Assembly (NCBI RefSeq): GCF_000340215.1
Contig: NW_006921539.1
Span: 1,684,507-1,748,506 of the forward strand
Reading direction: 5' to 3'
From: Pseudocercospora fijiensis CIRAD86
Taxonomy: Eukaryota; Ascomycota; Dothideomycetes; Mycosphaerellales; Mycosphaerellaceae
Length of the DNA: 64,000 bases
A model generated the notes under the pieces. That model was not told where the DNA came from, ran no database searches, and worked only from the letters and a program-made list of their open reading frames with translations. The position numbers and the translations under genes were made by a program. Within the stretch, counting starts at the first letter, position 1; every line of letters begins with the position of its first letter. Below are positions 11,820 to 22,689 of the stretch, in pieces.

Positions 11820-12340
11820 CGTTTACGGTTTAATTCCCTAACTGCTTAGTAGAATATCTTTATCTAGATCTAGGTAGAACTTATCGATTTCCGTCGAAGC
11901 TCTCTATAAGAAGTTTATACACTTTCCTACTAAACTATACTCTAATATTAAGTACTAGGATAGCTCCTCCCTCGATATCGGCACTATATACGAAACAGCT
12001 ATAAGGCAGCTCTATAGGGCGTTCTATTAGTTACTCGCTATACTACGGCCGAATGCTAGTTCGTTCCTTAGAACTCTAGGTTATTTAGTAGATATTAAGG
12101 ATAGGGTAGGCAGTGACTTCGTATTATATAAGGAAGTAGAGGCTGCTATAGAGGAGTCCTTTAACCTATAGAAGATAGTAAAAGATATAGAGGCAGCTAT
12201 AGGTCTAGGTACCTAGTTGAATTTCTAGTAGGTAGAGTATAAGGATATTTAGTAGGAGTATTAGGTAGAGTTGCGAAAGCAGGTATATAATATAGTCTAG
12301 AGAACAGGAATAATGCCTATAACTATAAGTATTAGGTTCT
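11820..12340 (+). pseudogene. Decayed ORF in the hAT element, unknown function
   Basis: One forward frame is open for roughly 170 codons except at TAG/TAA sites and gives a plausible helical protein (for example SFLRTLGYLVDIKDRVGSDF, then a charged helix with VEAAIEESFNL). I recognise no domain. It is on the opposite strand to the transposase. It could be host-derived cargo or an element-specific protein. Confidence 0.35.
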
Positions 12341-12703
12341 TTAATCTTCTTCCTTTTTTCTTTGTTTTCTTTTTCTAAAAATCTAAACTAATACAAATTA
12401 ACTAGAATGTCTATCTTCTTTTAGTTCTTTATAAGACCTAGCAGCGTAGCCGGTAGCGTAGCCGGCAGCGTAGCCGGCCTTTTGACTCCTTAGTACTAAC
12501 GGGATTTTCGAAGACTTCTATTCCGTACGGCTAATAAAGTATACTATACTATATATATATACTTAGAGAGTATTTAGAGCGCGGTATATAGCGCCGTATA
12601 ACCGCGGCTTATTTCGTATATAGAAAAGCTTATAGACGATACTACGAACATCCTTCCTACTAGAATATCTATCCTACCTAGCACTATCTCGAATATAGAT
12701 ATT

Positions 12704-13380
12704 CTAGCCTTTTAGAATCTAATCGAGTACTTTGAAATCCTTGTCTATAATCGTTATACGCTTCGCGTAGATAGCTATAAGGTTAACCGCTAAAATAGTA
12801 TTAGTATAGTCCGAAAAGAGGTAGGAGAGAAATATATATTCGAAGATACGAACTAGGTAGGCTTCTATAGCCTCTTAAAGGGCGTCTATCGCGGAGGCTT
12901 AGAAGCGAAGGTCCGTTCTATAAACCTAGGCAATTTCGCGAATAAGTCGTCGGAAAGGAGCTTTACGGATTAGGAGCTTAGAACTTTTCTAATACTACCG
13001 AATCTAACGGAGGGCTACGGCTAAAGAAGGATTAGTAAAAAGATAGTAAGAATGCCGGCTACGCTACCGGCTACGCTACCGGCTACGCTGCCGGCTATAA
13101 ATAGGACTTACTTTCTAGGCGCTATCGACGCTTCGTACGATTGCTACTAGTAGTAGAAGCGCTAGTTATCGTCTTGCGTAGAGCCTTGCCTACCGTTGTC
13201 TTACGCGGAGCCTTACTCGCGACGCCCTTTCTAGTACCGGAGCTAGCGGTAGTAGTAGCAGCCCTCTTACGTTAATATACTATACTCGTTCTATTATTTC
13301 CGGTCTTGTTACGACCCGTAGAAGTAGTAGGTCCCTTCTTACGAGGCGTCGTAACTTAGTTAAGTAGACTCGGTATTATA
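12704..13380 (-). pseudogene. Histone H3-like gene A carried by the hAT element, RIP-broken
   Basis: The minus-strand frame gives a basic tail (about 13352-13112) with GVASKAPRKTTVGKALRKT, similar to the H3 tail. A 91-nt intron follows (GTAAGT...TTTACTAAT...TTTAG, 13021-13111), then the H3 core TVALR.IR.Y.KSSKLLIRK, APFRRLIREIA, YRTDLRF.ASAIDAL.EA and IEAYLVRIFE. After a second intron whose donor GT appears mutated to AT (about 12790-12838) comes AVNLIAIYAKRITI, the end of alpha2, loop 2 and alpha3, and the stop at 12704. Every internal stop in the core falls on a codon readable as CAG or CAA, where H3 often has Gln. The start codon is unclear; ATA near 13379 may be a mutated ATG. The fold is H3; whether it is closer to canonical H3 or to CENP-A cannot be told by eye. 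Confidence 0.82.
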
Positions 13381-13922
13381 AAAGTCGTCGAATTAAGGAA
13401 AAAAAGTGCGTTACGAAGGTATACGAAGGCGCGCGCGGAGCGAGGGTATTACGGAGGTAGTAGATATAGAGCGTAGAGGTATAGGTATCGATGCGAAGGT
13501 TGAATATAGCGAGAGAGGTAGTGTCGCGGTATCGCTAGGCAATAGAGTAAGCTTCGCGCAAGCCTATATTATAGTAACGTTAGAGCAAGGAAAGAAGGTA
13601 GGCACGGCTAAAAAAGGCAGGTACGGCTAAAAAAGGTAGGTACGGCAGACTTTAAAATATAGCCGGTATATATAGCTAGTATAGTAATAGGCGAAAGCCT
13701 CCTTTTAATAAATAGCCGGCGTAATAATAGTATCCTACTATAGTATAGATATTCTTTAGTAATGCCTTTACTAGCTATAGTAATCTTATAAGTAACCTAG
13801 GCCTATTACTAGTAAATATAAGAAATATTAGGTAGGCTATACTAAACAAGCTAGTTATTTAGTAGGAAAAGGCCTACTACCGTCTCTATATGCCGGCTAC
13901 GAGTGCCGGCTATCGCTCTAAA

Positions 13923-14634
13923 TTCAACTCCGCCCTATCTCGGAGGCTAAGGTACCGAGCGGAAACCCTATAGCTTATATTTACTCGGTTGTCGCGGAGC
14001 GCTTATAGGTAAGGTATTAGAAAAGAGTATAAAAAGTACGAGAATAGTATCCTAGGATATAGGTCGTAAGTAAATAAGAGTAGCACGCCTAGTTATTTAT
14101 ATAGTACGTTACTCTATACGACTAAGAGCCTATATTATCTCGTACTTTACTTATAAGACCTCGACTCTACTAATATACTGTTATTCTCCTACTCGGTCGC
14201 TGTCTTAAAACTTCTTCGAGTTGCCGGACTTAGTGCGTATCTATAGCTATATAATAGCGCTACGTATTATAGAGAATTAACTCCGCCGTATCTCGAAGGC
14301 TAAGGTACCGAGCGGAAATCCTATAGCTTATATTTACTCGGTTATCGCGGAGCGATTATAGGTAAGGTATTAGAAAAGAGTATAAAAAGTACGAGTAGAG
14401 CATCCTAGGATATAGGTCGTAAGTGAATAAGAGTATCACGCCTAGTTATTTATATAGTACGTTACTCTATACGACTAAGAGCCTATATTATCTTATGCTT
14501 CGCTTATAAGACCTCGACTCTACTAATATACTATTATTCTCCTACTCGGTCGCTATCTTAAATCTTCTTCGAGTTGCCGGACTTAGTGCGCATTTATAGC
14601 TATATAATAGCGCTACGTATTATAGAGAATTTCT
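13923..14634. repeat. 355-bp tandem duplication in the hAT element
   Basis: Two adjacent copies (about 13923-14278 and 14279-14634) start with AACTCCGCC and run collinear, including GCGGAAAYCCTATAGCTTAT and GAGTTGCCGGACTTAGTGCG. They differ almost only by transitions. I see no coding potential. Confidence 0.85.
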
Positions 14635-15020
14635 CGTTAAAGTTTCTCTCTCGTAGGCTTGCTATCTGCCTCGTAGTATAGAGGATTAAAGTGCTAATAC
14701 TAAAGAATCTCCTTATAGTTAGGATGCTAGGGCTCCTTAGGACCTTTATATTTTAGGTCTAAATAGAGACGTATTATAAACGTTCTATCGCCCTTTCGCT
14801 TACTATCCGCTAGGTCGCGATATACGAAGAAACTAATCTAAATGTAGCTCGTCTCTATAATAGCCGGGTAAATATAGAGCGCTAGGTTTCTACTTCGTAC
14901 CTTAGATTTAGGGACGGCGCGGAGATAAAATTAGAAATATAGCCGGCACCTATAGCCGGCAAAAGGATGCGAAAATAGGCCTCCTTCTAGGTTAATCTAA
15001 CGACTAAATACAATTTCTAA

Positions 15021-15662
15021 CTAATCCGCTATAAACCGACGCCGAATTTTAGCTAGAAGCTATATATCTTTATTTTAAAGAGTAACCCGCTTCGTATAGA
15101 TAGTAAGGAGGTTTAAAAGCTTAAGCTCGGTTACGAGAAATGCCTCCGTAGCTTCCTAAAGAGCACTAATCGCCTTAGCCGTAAATCGTATACTAGACCG
15201 AAAATCTAATGTAATTTCTCGGACGAGTCGCTAGAAGGGAGTCTTAGGGATTAAAAGCTCGGTCCCTCTTTTATTTTAGAAAAGCCGGATCTAGCGAAGG
15301 GCAATAGTACCTAGTTTAAAGCGCCGCTTCTTTGTCGTCGAGTCCTACCTTGTTCCCTTTTTTTTAATAGAAAGATAACTTTTCTTTGCGATAGTCTTCG
15401 TCCGCTTACTCTTTTTAGCCTTCTCCTATCTATCTAAAGCCTTCTTGTTTTTCGGTACTGTTTTTAGAGGAACCCCCTTCCTTCGTATATACTATAGAGA
15501 GCCTTACTCTTCCGATATCTCGTTCTCGCTACGGTCTCCCTATACTTAGCTTACTTTACCCTTACCCTTTAGCCTCTAAAGATATTTATCTACGCGTTTA
15601 GGCGACGAGGGTATATCGGTAGGACCTAGAAAATTAATAAGCATATAATCGTAAGGAGACAT
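15021..15662 (-). pseudogene. Histone H3-like gene B carried by the hAT element, RIP-broken
   Basis: From an ATG at 15662 the minus-strand frame runs 214 codons to 15021 and is interrupted only at TAG/TAA. About 115 residues of Lys/Arg-rich tail (KNKKALDR, KAKKSKRTKTIAKK, TKKRRFKLGTIALR) precede the core: IALR.IRLF, RGTELLIPKTPF.RLVREI, TLDFRSSIRFTAKAISAL, EATEAFLVTELKLLNLL, TIYTKRVTL.NKDI.LLAKI. These align without gaps over alpha1 to alpha3 of H3 (TELLIRK, RLVREIAQDF, ALQEASEAYLV, NLCAIHAKRVTI, KDIQLARRI). The long divergent tail and diverged alpha2/loop 2 region recall CENP-A-like variants. No intron is needed. This is a second, diverged H3-fold gene in the same transposon, between gene A and the transposase and on the same strand. 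Confidence 0.85.
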
Positions 15663-16079
15663 TAATGCTTCTTGCCTTCTAGAACAAATAGTCTTCTGTT
15701 AAACCGCCTTAGTAGGTTATCGTTAGATTCGAATAAAGGATAGTAGCTTAAGGAAGGGGAGGTAGCCGGCTTAGGAAGGCCCGAAGAGCCGAATCCTTAA
15801 GGTATGTTTGTTTTTAAGAATATAGGGAAAGGGAAGAAGGAGAGGAAAAGCGAATAGAGAATTAGAAATAGTCTATAGGTAAGCGGGGTCGGTTGCTGTA
15901 GCAACTGGTCTGTTTAGGTCCTAGGAATTCGAAATATATTTCGGATATATACCGGCTATATACGCCGGCTATATTACCTTATACGTAAACGCTTCGTCTC
16001 CTTAAAGCTGCTCTAAGCCTATATACGTTTCCGCTTCTCGACCTAGTATCGCCTTCTACCTCCGCCCTCCTCCTCTTCG

Positions 16080-19000
16080 TTATCGCTAATTAGGGTTTCG
16101 CTTAGACTAAATTTCGCATTCTCTTCGCGCTCCTAGGTTTCTTCGATCTTAAGGTTTTCTAATTCCTCGATTAACTCCTTTAGTATAATCTTTAGTAACC
16201 TACCTTAGCGATTCTAGTAGAGGAGATAGTATCGGAATACTATAATAGATTCGAAGGTAGTAGGCGAGTATATTCGATTAAAGCGGCCCTAGTAACGAGC
16301 GATACTAAAAGACCTCTTATAGCCTATACCTATGCTTAGGATAGCGAGGACGTCCCGAGCGACCGACGCTATCGTTAGAAACTTAGGCTCTAACCGCTAC
16401 TATATAGCGAGAATATCGTCTCCGAATTTATCTAGAAGACCGGTAAGATCTAGAGATTATTAGCCCTCTTTCCGAGCCTACGGGTTTACACTTACTCGCG
16501 CGCCGATAGAGATCGAACTCTTCCTTATTCCCTTTAGTAGTTGCTTCCTCTTCTACCTCTACTTCCTACCTACGAAATAGGTATAATATCGGAGCCCTCT
16601 AAACCTTCTTTTTCTTTATAGGAGCTGTATTTAGACCAGTTTCTTTCCGACGCTCGCAGAATATCTTTTCTAGAATAGTCTAGTAATGCTTCGGCTATAC
16701 CTCGTCCGCCTTCTATTCCGGCCTCTACTAGTACATATCCTTTTCTACCGGGTTAAGCAAGTACGTAACGCTACAGATATCCCCGAACGACTTAAAGGCA
16801 GTACTATAATATTTATATAACTTAGTATAGGAGCTGTCTATAGCTTTCGTTATAGCTACTTTCTAGGGAACGCTCTTCTTAGCTAGCCTAGCTACGGTTT
16901 CCTCGAGCTCGTTAAAGAGCTAGTTATAGTACGTAAAGACAAGGCAGATCGTCGGTCCTCGGGTTCTTCTAATCGTAGTAGTAACCTTCGCGTAATGCTT
17001 ACTAATATCGACGAGATACTCTGCTTAGCGCTATTCGGCGGCGGTAAGGCCGAGCTACTTAATACCCTCGGAACTCTAATAGATCTCGAGAGCGGTATAT
17101 AAAGTATATCCCCTCGTAACTATATAGAAAGTCGAATCGAACCGGGTCTTAACGTCTTAGATAAAACGGAGTAGGCGCTAAGGAGGCCGCTTTTGCTATC
17201 GCTTATTCTATACGATATTCTAGGCATCGGTTTTAGGGCGCTCGATTAGGTTCTTTTAAATAGCCTCGAATCGGTTATATCTCTATAAGCTCGAGTTCGT
17301 ATATATTGCTAGACGACGAAGCTAGAGAAAAAGAGTTAGAACTATACTAGGTTGCCGGCTATAGGTACCGGCTATAGATAAAAGTTATACCTTATATAAA
17401 ACGAGAGCGAGGCTCTCTACCTTATCCTATCTTATTACTATAACGAGTTTCTCGACTTTCGACTTTGCCTTATCCTTATCTAAGATCTTCTATTAGTCGT
17501 CGTTTAATAGTACAATTTTAAGCGTCTTAAAGAAGGCTCGGATCGCGATTTAAACTATATAAGCGAGGTAGGGAAACTTCTATAGGGATATGACTAGCAA
17601 CGACGTCGGCTCCGATTTAATAGGGCTAGGGCTATTACTAGGCTCCTCTTTATCGTTATCGTCGTACGTATTATCGTACGTATCCGGAATCGTAGCGAGC
17701 TTAACATTCGGAAGATTAAGCTAGATTGTAGACCTTATAATCTCCTCTACGCACTCGACCCTATCGATATAATTAGTAATTTTAAAGATATATACGAGTA
17801 AATTGTATATACAACGCCTTATATAATGTTCGATTATTACTAGCGTTGTCCGTAGTAATCGAGATTAGTTTCGTTGTTACGCTAACCCTATCTATTGCCG
17901 TATAGACAAGCTTCGCTATATCCTTACTAGTATAGGAACCTAGAATTTTAGGGAATCCGATTATAAGTTCCTAGAGTTTCTAATCCGAATTAATAAAGTA
18001 TAGTATAATCGAGAGGAAGGAGGCTCTTATAGTCCGGCTTAACTAGCTATCGATAGTAATAGCTACTCGGCGAGTATTACGGAGGATCTCCCGAATATCG
18101 TCTAACGTAGCCTCTTTATTCTTTTCGAATATAATACGCTAGGTTGTCGCGCCGAGAAATAGGGGAGGGTAGTTTATAAGATATAGGTATATCTTCTATA
18201 TAGACTCCCTTTCGTAGAAGTCTTCCGGAAGACCGTTTATAGCTAGTATTTCGTTTGCTAGTTGCTTAAAGTCTTCGGGGGAGAAATCGGTAGCCTTTAA
18301 TCCTAGAGCTTCCTTAAGCGTAGCCTATAATAATTAGCTAGACCTCTACGGTTGATTTAAGTAGCCGGAATCTATAGCCGGAATCTGTAGCCGGAATCTG
18401 TAGCCGGAATCTGTAGCCGGTAGCTGTAGCCGGCAGCTATAGCCGGTAGCTATAGCCGGTAGCTATAGCCGGTAGCTATAGCCGGTAGCTATAGCCGGCA
18501 TTTTAGAAGACGTACCTCTTTCTAGAACGCTATATCTATATTAACTCTCCTCTCTCCTTAAGATTCCCGATACTGTTTAGAATAGAGATAGTTCGTAGGC
18601 GATAAGTTCCTATCCCCTAGTTTCGGGTATTTTAAGATTAAACCGTAGAAGTTATAGACAATTACTAGTTAACCTTTAAGTCGAGAAGTCGTATAACGGT
18701 ATAATGCCCCCTCTATAAAAAACTTCTAGAATATGTCCGTTCGCTCCTTACTCCCCTATCGTATCGAGTACTTCCGGAGTTTATACTCCTTTAAACGTAA
18801 GTATAAAGGGAACTATATCTTATAGACCTATTAATTGAACTGCTCTATATACTCGGGTTTCTAAAGATACGCCTAGCTAGCCTTTTCGAAGATTTCCGGG
18901 TTAATACTCGATGTTCTTATATCTCCGAACAACCTTCTACTTAGACTCTATAAAGGTAAGGACTAGGTAGTAGTATCCTATAATAAATTCCTACTACTAG

Positions 19001-19100
19001 GATTCGGAGAGGATAAATCTAGCCCTAATCGTCGTCTAGGACTCGATAGGCTCGAAGGTAAGTATACGACCTCCTCTCGACGTTGTCGCAATCTCGCTCG
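16080..19100 (-). pseudogene. hAT transposase, RIP-inactivated
   Basis: Minus-strand frames broken by TAG/TAA show, from N to C: an N-terminal domain near 18.9-18.6 kb, the conserved stretch GPTICLVFTYYN.LFNELEE (about 16960), AIDSSYTKLYKYYSTAF and VTYLLNPVEKDMY (about 16750), and the C-terminal dimerisation domain LEPKFLTIASVARDVLAI followed by FSIARY and NRIYSPTTFESIIVFRY (about 16370-16230). The order and spacing match fungal hAT transposases. At about 1,000 codons it is long but within the family range. Boundaries are approximate; introns were not resolved. Confidence 0.78.
18361..18503. repeat. 13-bp tandem repeat (TAGCCGGNANCTR)
   Basis: About eleven copies of TAGCCGGAATCTG or TAGCCGGTAGCTA lie in tandem between transposase coding segments, probably within an intron. 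The same TAGCCGGC core recurs in clusters across the element (for example 11604-11630, 12430-12480, 13053-13100), so it may be a transposase-binding motif. Confidence 0.8.
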
Positions 19101-19399
19101 TATACTAGACTGTTTCGACTATCGTCTCGTTATTACCCTTCCTAGTATAGCGCCTAGTATATATACAATATCGGTCGGTATGTTTTAAGGTTTCGTATAG
19201 TAAGGTAAAGACTTAGGAGTAGTAGATATATACTAGTAGCTATAGGGAAACACCCTTTCTTTTATAGCATCGTATCGTTAGGAATAGCTAGGCAGTAAAT
19301 AGCTAGCTACCTTTTTTTTTGTTTCCTAGCTACCTAACTACTAGATTTTTTTTCCTAGCTACCCTAGCTAGCCTAACTACTAGAATTTCTTTCCTAGCT

Positions 19400-20770
19400 A
19401 CCCTAACTACCTGAATTTTGCCTTCTATACGGCGGCTCTCTCCTACTAACGGAACCGAGCTACTATACCTAACGAATCTAAGCTCGTTTTCAGTCTTAAT
19501 CTATCCTCTTTCGGTATAAGATACTCGATAAGCAAATACTTAGGCCGAGTCTAACTACGAAACCTAAGACTAACTAATAGCTCTATTAACTAATCCTAAT
19601 CCTCGAACTCCTTCCGCTTCTTAGTAAAGACCTTAAAGAGCGCTCGAGCTTCTTCGGGTACCTACGGAGTAGTCGAGATAAAGCCGTATCGCTAAAATAG
19701 GTAATCCTTCGGAGGCTTATATAGAGATTCAGAGAATTCTAACGCTAACCTATCCTACTAGTAGCTTAGATTCCGGATATAAGCCCTCTCTGCCTTAGTA
19801 AAGATTTTATATAGTAGTAGTACTCTGCCTTCGAGAAACGCTTTCTATTTAACTATTAGTATCTGCCGGCTACGAACGCCGGCTATATATACCGACTATA
19901 GAATAATTACCTATACCCCTTCCTCCTATAGTAACACTTCTGCCGTCCCTAGATACCTAGTCCCGATCGCATTAATCGCAAGCTACTTTGCCTTTATAGA
20001 CGTAAAGGCTTCGCTCTAATACTAATAAAGAAACTTCTACTCTATATCGAGGATATAAAGACGACTAGTCTCGATTCTAATCCTTACTAGCTTTTTGTAG
20101 TAGCTTTAACTATGATTTTCTAGATTAATAGGACTTATGCCTTAGCCCTTTACTAGTATCTCGTCTCTTTAACTATACTCGATCTACTCCTAGCGCTTAT
20201 CGTCTATAGCGTTAGGCCCTAAGACTGTACCTGTTACTAGATCGACGTATAGTATCTCCTCGCTTTTTTTAGTTCCTTTATTCGCAGTATTAAGCTCTAT
20301 CGCGGCATCCTAAACTCTAGTATTATTATTCTCGGCTATCTAAACATCTCCGTTACTATCGGTCGTATCGATAGAGGTAGCGGCTATAGGTCTAAATACT
20401 ATTAGTTAACGTATTAAAGAAAAATATACCGGCTATAGCTGCCGGCTACGGCTGCCGGCTATAGCTACTAGCTACGGCCGCTAGCTAGATTAACTTACGC
20501 TACTAGAACTTTACGCTCGAAAACTAGCCGTAATTCTTTCCTCCTCTTAGCCTTCTCTTAGGTTGTCTTCTTATTCTAACCTTTACTTTTTTCTATAGGC
20601 GCTAGCTATCGATAGAATGCCTTATTCCGCGCCTTTCTTCTCTTATCCTTAGCTCTTTTATCCTTATCTATCTTCTCCTTTCTCTCGTAGTCTCGTACGG
20701 AATTCTTCTTCGTAGAGTACTCCTCTTTAGTCTTACGCTTTTTAGTTAGATACTTAGGCAAAACAAACTC
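19400..20770 (-). pseudogene. Unknown basic accessory protein of the hAT element, RIP-broken
   Basis: Minus-strand frames give a very basic N-terminal region (about 20770-20490; DREFVLPKYLTKKRKTKEEY, then ERKEKIDKDKRAKDKRRKAR), an apparent intron containing GCCGGC motifs, and then two longer segments (about 20420-19930 and 19850-19440) such as SEEILYVDLVTGTVLGPNA and PKDYLF.RYGFISTTP. I recognise no domain. It lies upstream of and collinear with the transposase and could be a second transposition protein. Confidence 0.5.
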
Positions 20771-20944
20771 GCGGTCTTTAGTTCTATCTTCTGTTTAGCG
20801 CGCGGCGCGCTTCTCTCTTACTATTAGAAGGGAAAGGGGCGGGGGCGTAGCGTATAGTAGTTATTATCGGTATAGGTATAGAGGAAGAAGTTAAAAGTAT
20901 AAGAATATCGCGAAGCCCTAATTGTTGCCGCCTACGTAACGTTA

Positions 20945-21290
20945 TATAGGTAAGCTTTCGCAACTACGGCAACTACGCCCCAGTAATAGCAACTACGCCC
21001 TAGTAACGGCAACTACGCCCTAGCAACGGCAACTACGCCCTAGCAACGGTAATAGAGCGTAGTAAATATAACCTAGTAACTATTATAGCCGGCAATCGTA
21101 GCCGGCAGTCGAATAAGAGTGTCCTTATAGCAAAACTACGCCCTAGTAACGGCAACTACGCCCTAGCAACGACAACTACGCCCTAGCAACGGCAAAAGAG
21201 CGTAGTAAATGTAACAGAGTTACTATTATAGCCGGTAATCGTAGCCGGCAGTCGAATAAGAGTGTCCTTATAGTAAAACTAATACAGTCT
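20945..21290. repeat. 20-bp and about 140-bp repeats near the hAT right end
   Basis: A 20-bp unit, GGCAACTACGCCCTAGCAAC, occurs in tandem at about 20953-21050 and again at 21127-21192. Each array is followed by a copy of a longer segment containing ATAGCCGGYAATCGTAGCCG and GAATAAGAGTGTCC. Subterminal arrays of this kind are common near hAT ends. Confidence 0.75.
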
Positions 21291-22689
21291 CTAGTTCAAA
21301 CTAGGAATCTATATAGTTCGAAAAAACTAAACCGGAACTAGGGAGCTAGTTCGCCGCTAAGAAACCAAACTATATACGTTTAGTGGTTCGGAAACCGAAC
21401 TACTACGGGGTCTACGTATAGCCTCTTTAGCCCTAATATACGCTTCCCTTCTAAAGGCCGCGCCCTCGTAGCCTGTCTATATTCTAATCTTAACCTTTAT
21501 TGCTAGTAAATTAGCAAATCTAATAAGCTACTTAGCCGCGCTAAATTAAACGCTTAACTACCTAATTATATAACTATATTAAACCTTACCTTCTAACATA
21601 ATATCTAACTCCGACTACGCTATCCTTATATATAATAAAGTAATATATAACTAATAGAATTAAAGACTATCGACTAATTATAATACGAGCGTACCTTCCC
21701 TACTATAATAGGTAGATATACGGGGTATTATAGCACTGCCCCTGTTCTAAGTAATATCGTTTCGAGTTCTTTACGTCTACTCTAAAAGACCTAGAAATAT
21801 CCGCTCCGAGGGATTGTTCTTATTATTACGAGGGCTATTTATTTACTATCGTAGTTTCGCTAGCTCTAATTAGTTAGGTTTAGCAGCCTTTAATTGTTAA
21901 TTAATCTTATTTTTTTAAAAACATAGTTCGTCTAGTTTCTATAAGTAAAGGCTATTATAAGTGTAATAGTTAAGTTTCGCCTTACTTAAAGGGTCGGAAA
22001 GATCGAGGAGTAACCTATTATCCGCAAGATCGACCCTAGCTAGCTTAGCTCTATAGTTTTTGCCTTTAGTTAGTCTATTAGTCTAATCTTTTAAGCGGCT
22101 CTTAGTGTTTTAACTTAGCCTTAAAGTTTTAATTAAACCTTTAATATAGCTATTCTTTTAACTTAATTAGTATAGTATACTCCGGCCTTAGGCCGTAGTA
22201 TAGGTAAGGTTGTCTTCGCAGGTATAGCGATAATAGCAGGTAATGTTAATAATAGCGGCGCTAGCCGTCTTAGCGCCGACTTTACCTTGCCTCTAATTTC
22301 CTTCTTTAACTAAAAACAACTCGGCAATACCGTTACTAATATAGCCGTATCTTTCCTTCTTTAAGTAGTAATATACTCCGTAATACCGTTACTAATATAG
22401 CCGCGCCGGCCGCGCCGTCCTTTAGTATAATCGCGACGTCGTTATTATTATTATTATTACTATTTACGCGTACGCGCTATCTCCGCCGACCGCCTAGGCC
22501 TTAGGGCCTCGATAGAGTAAAGGAATAAAAGGGGGCGTTAAGAGAAGGGTCTTATAGGGTACGCTAGTAAAGAGGTAGATTCCCCGGTAGTATAGTCTTA
22601 TTGTCCCTTATTACTAACAATTGCTTGCCTCTAATTAGTTAGCTAATAGCACTCCGAGGGTAGTATTGTTCCTAGGCGACATTATAGGC

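Larger units (their letters stand above)
11424..21414 (-). mobile_element. Unusually large hAT transposon (9,991 bp) inside the Gypsy LTR
   Basis: The 8-bp target duplication CGTATAGC lies at 11416-11423 and 21415-21422, and the uninterrupted site is present in the other LTR near 28366-28373. Terminal inverted repeats are TAGACCCCGTAGTGGTTCGG (left) and TAGACCCCGTAGTAGTTCGG (right). An 8-bp duplication and TAG-type ends fit the hAT superfamily. The element carries a hAT transposase (minus strand), two histone-H3-like ORFs (minus), an unknown basic protein (minus), a possible plus-strand ORF, a 355-bp tandem duplication and many TAGCCGGC-type motifs. Every ORF is broken by RIP. Confidence 0.85.

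Noticed and set aside
13406..13630. 74-codon forward ORF inside the hAT element
   Set aside because: It lies antisense to the promoter/tail side of H3-like gene A, and its repeated KKGRYG end comes from a short DNA repeat.
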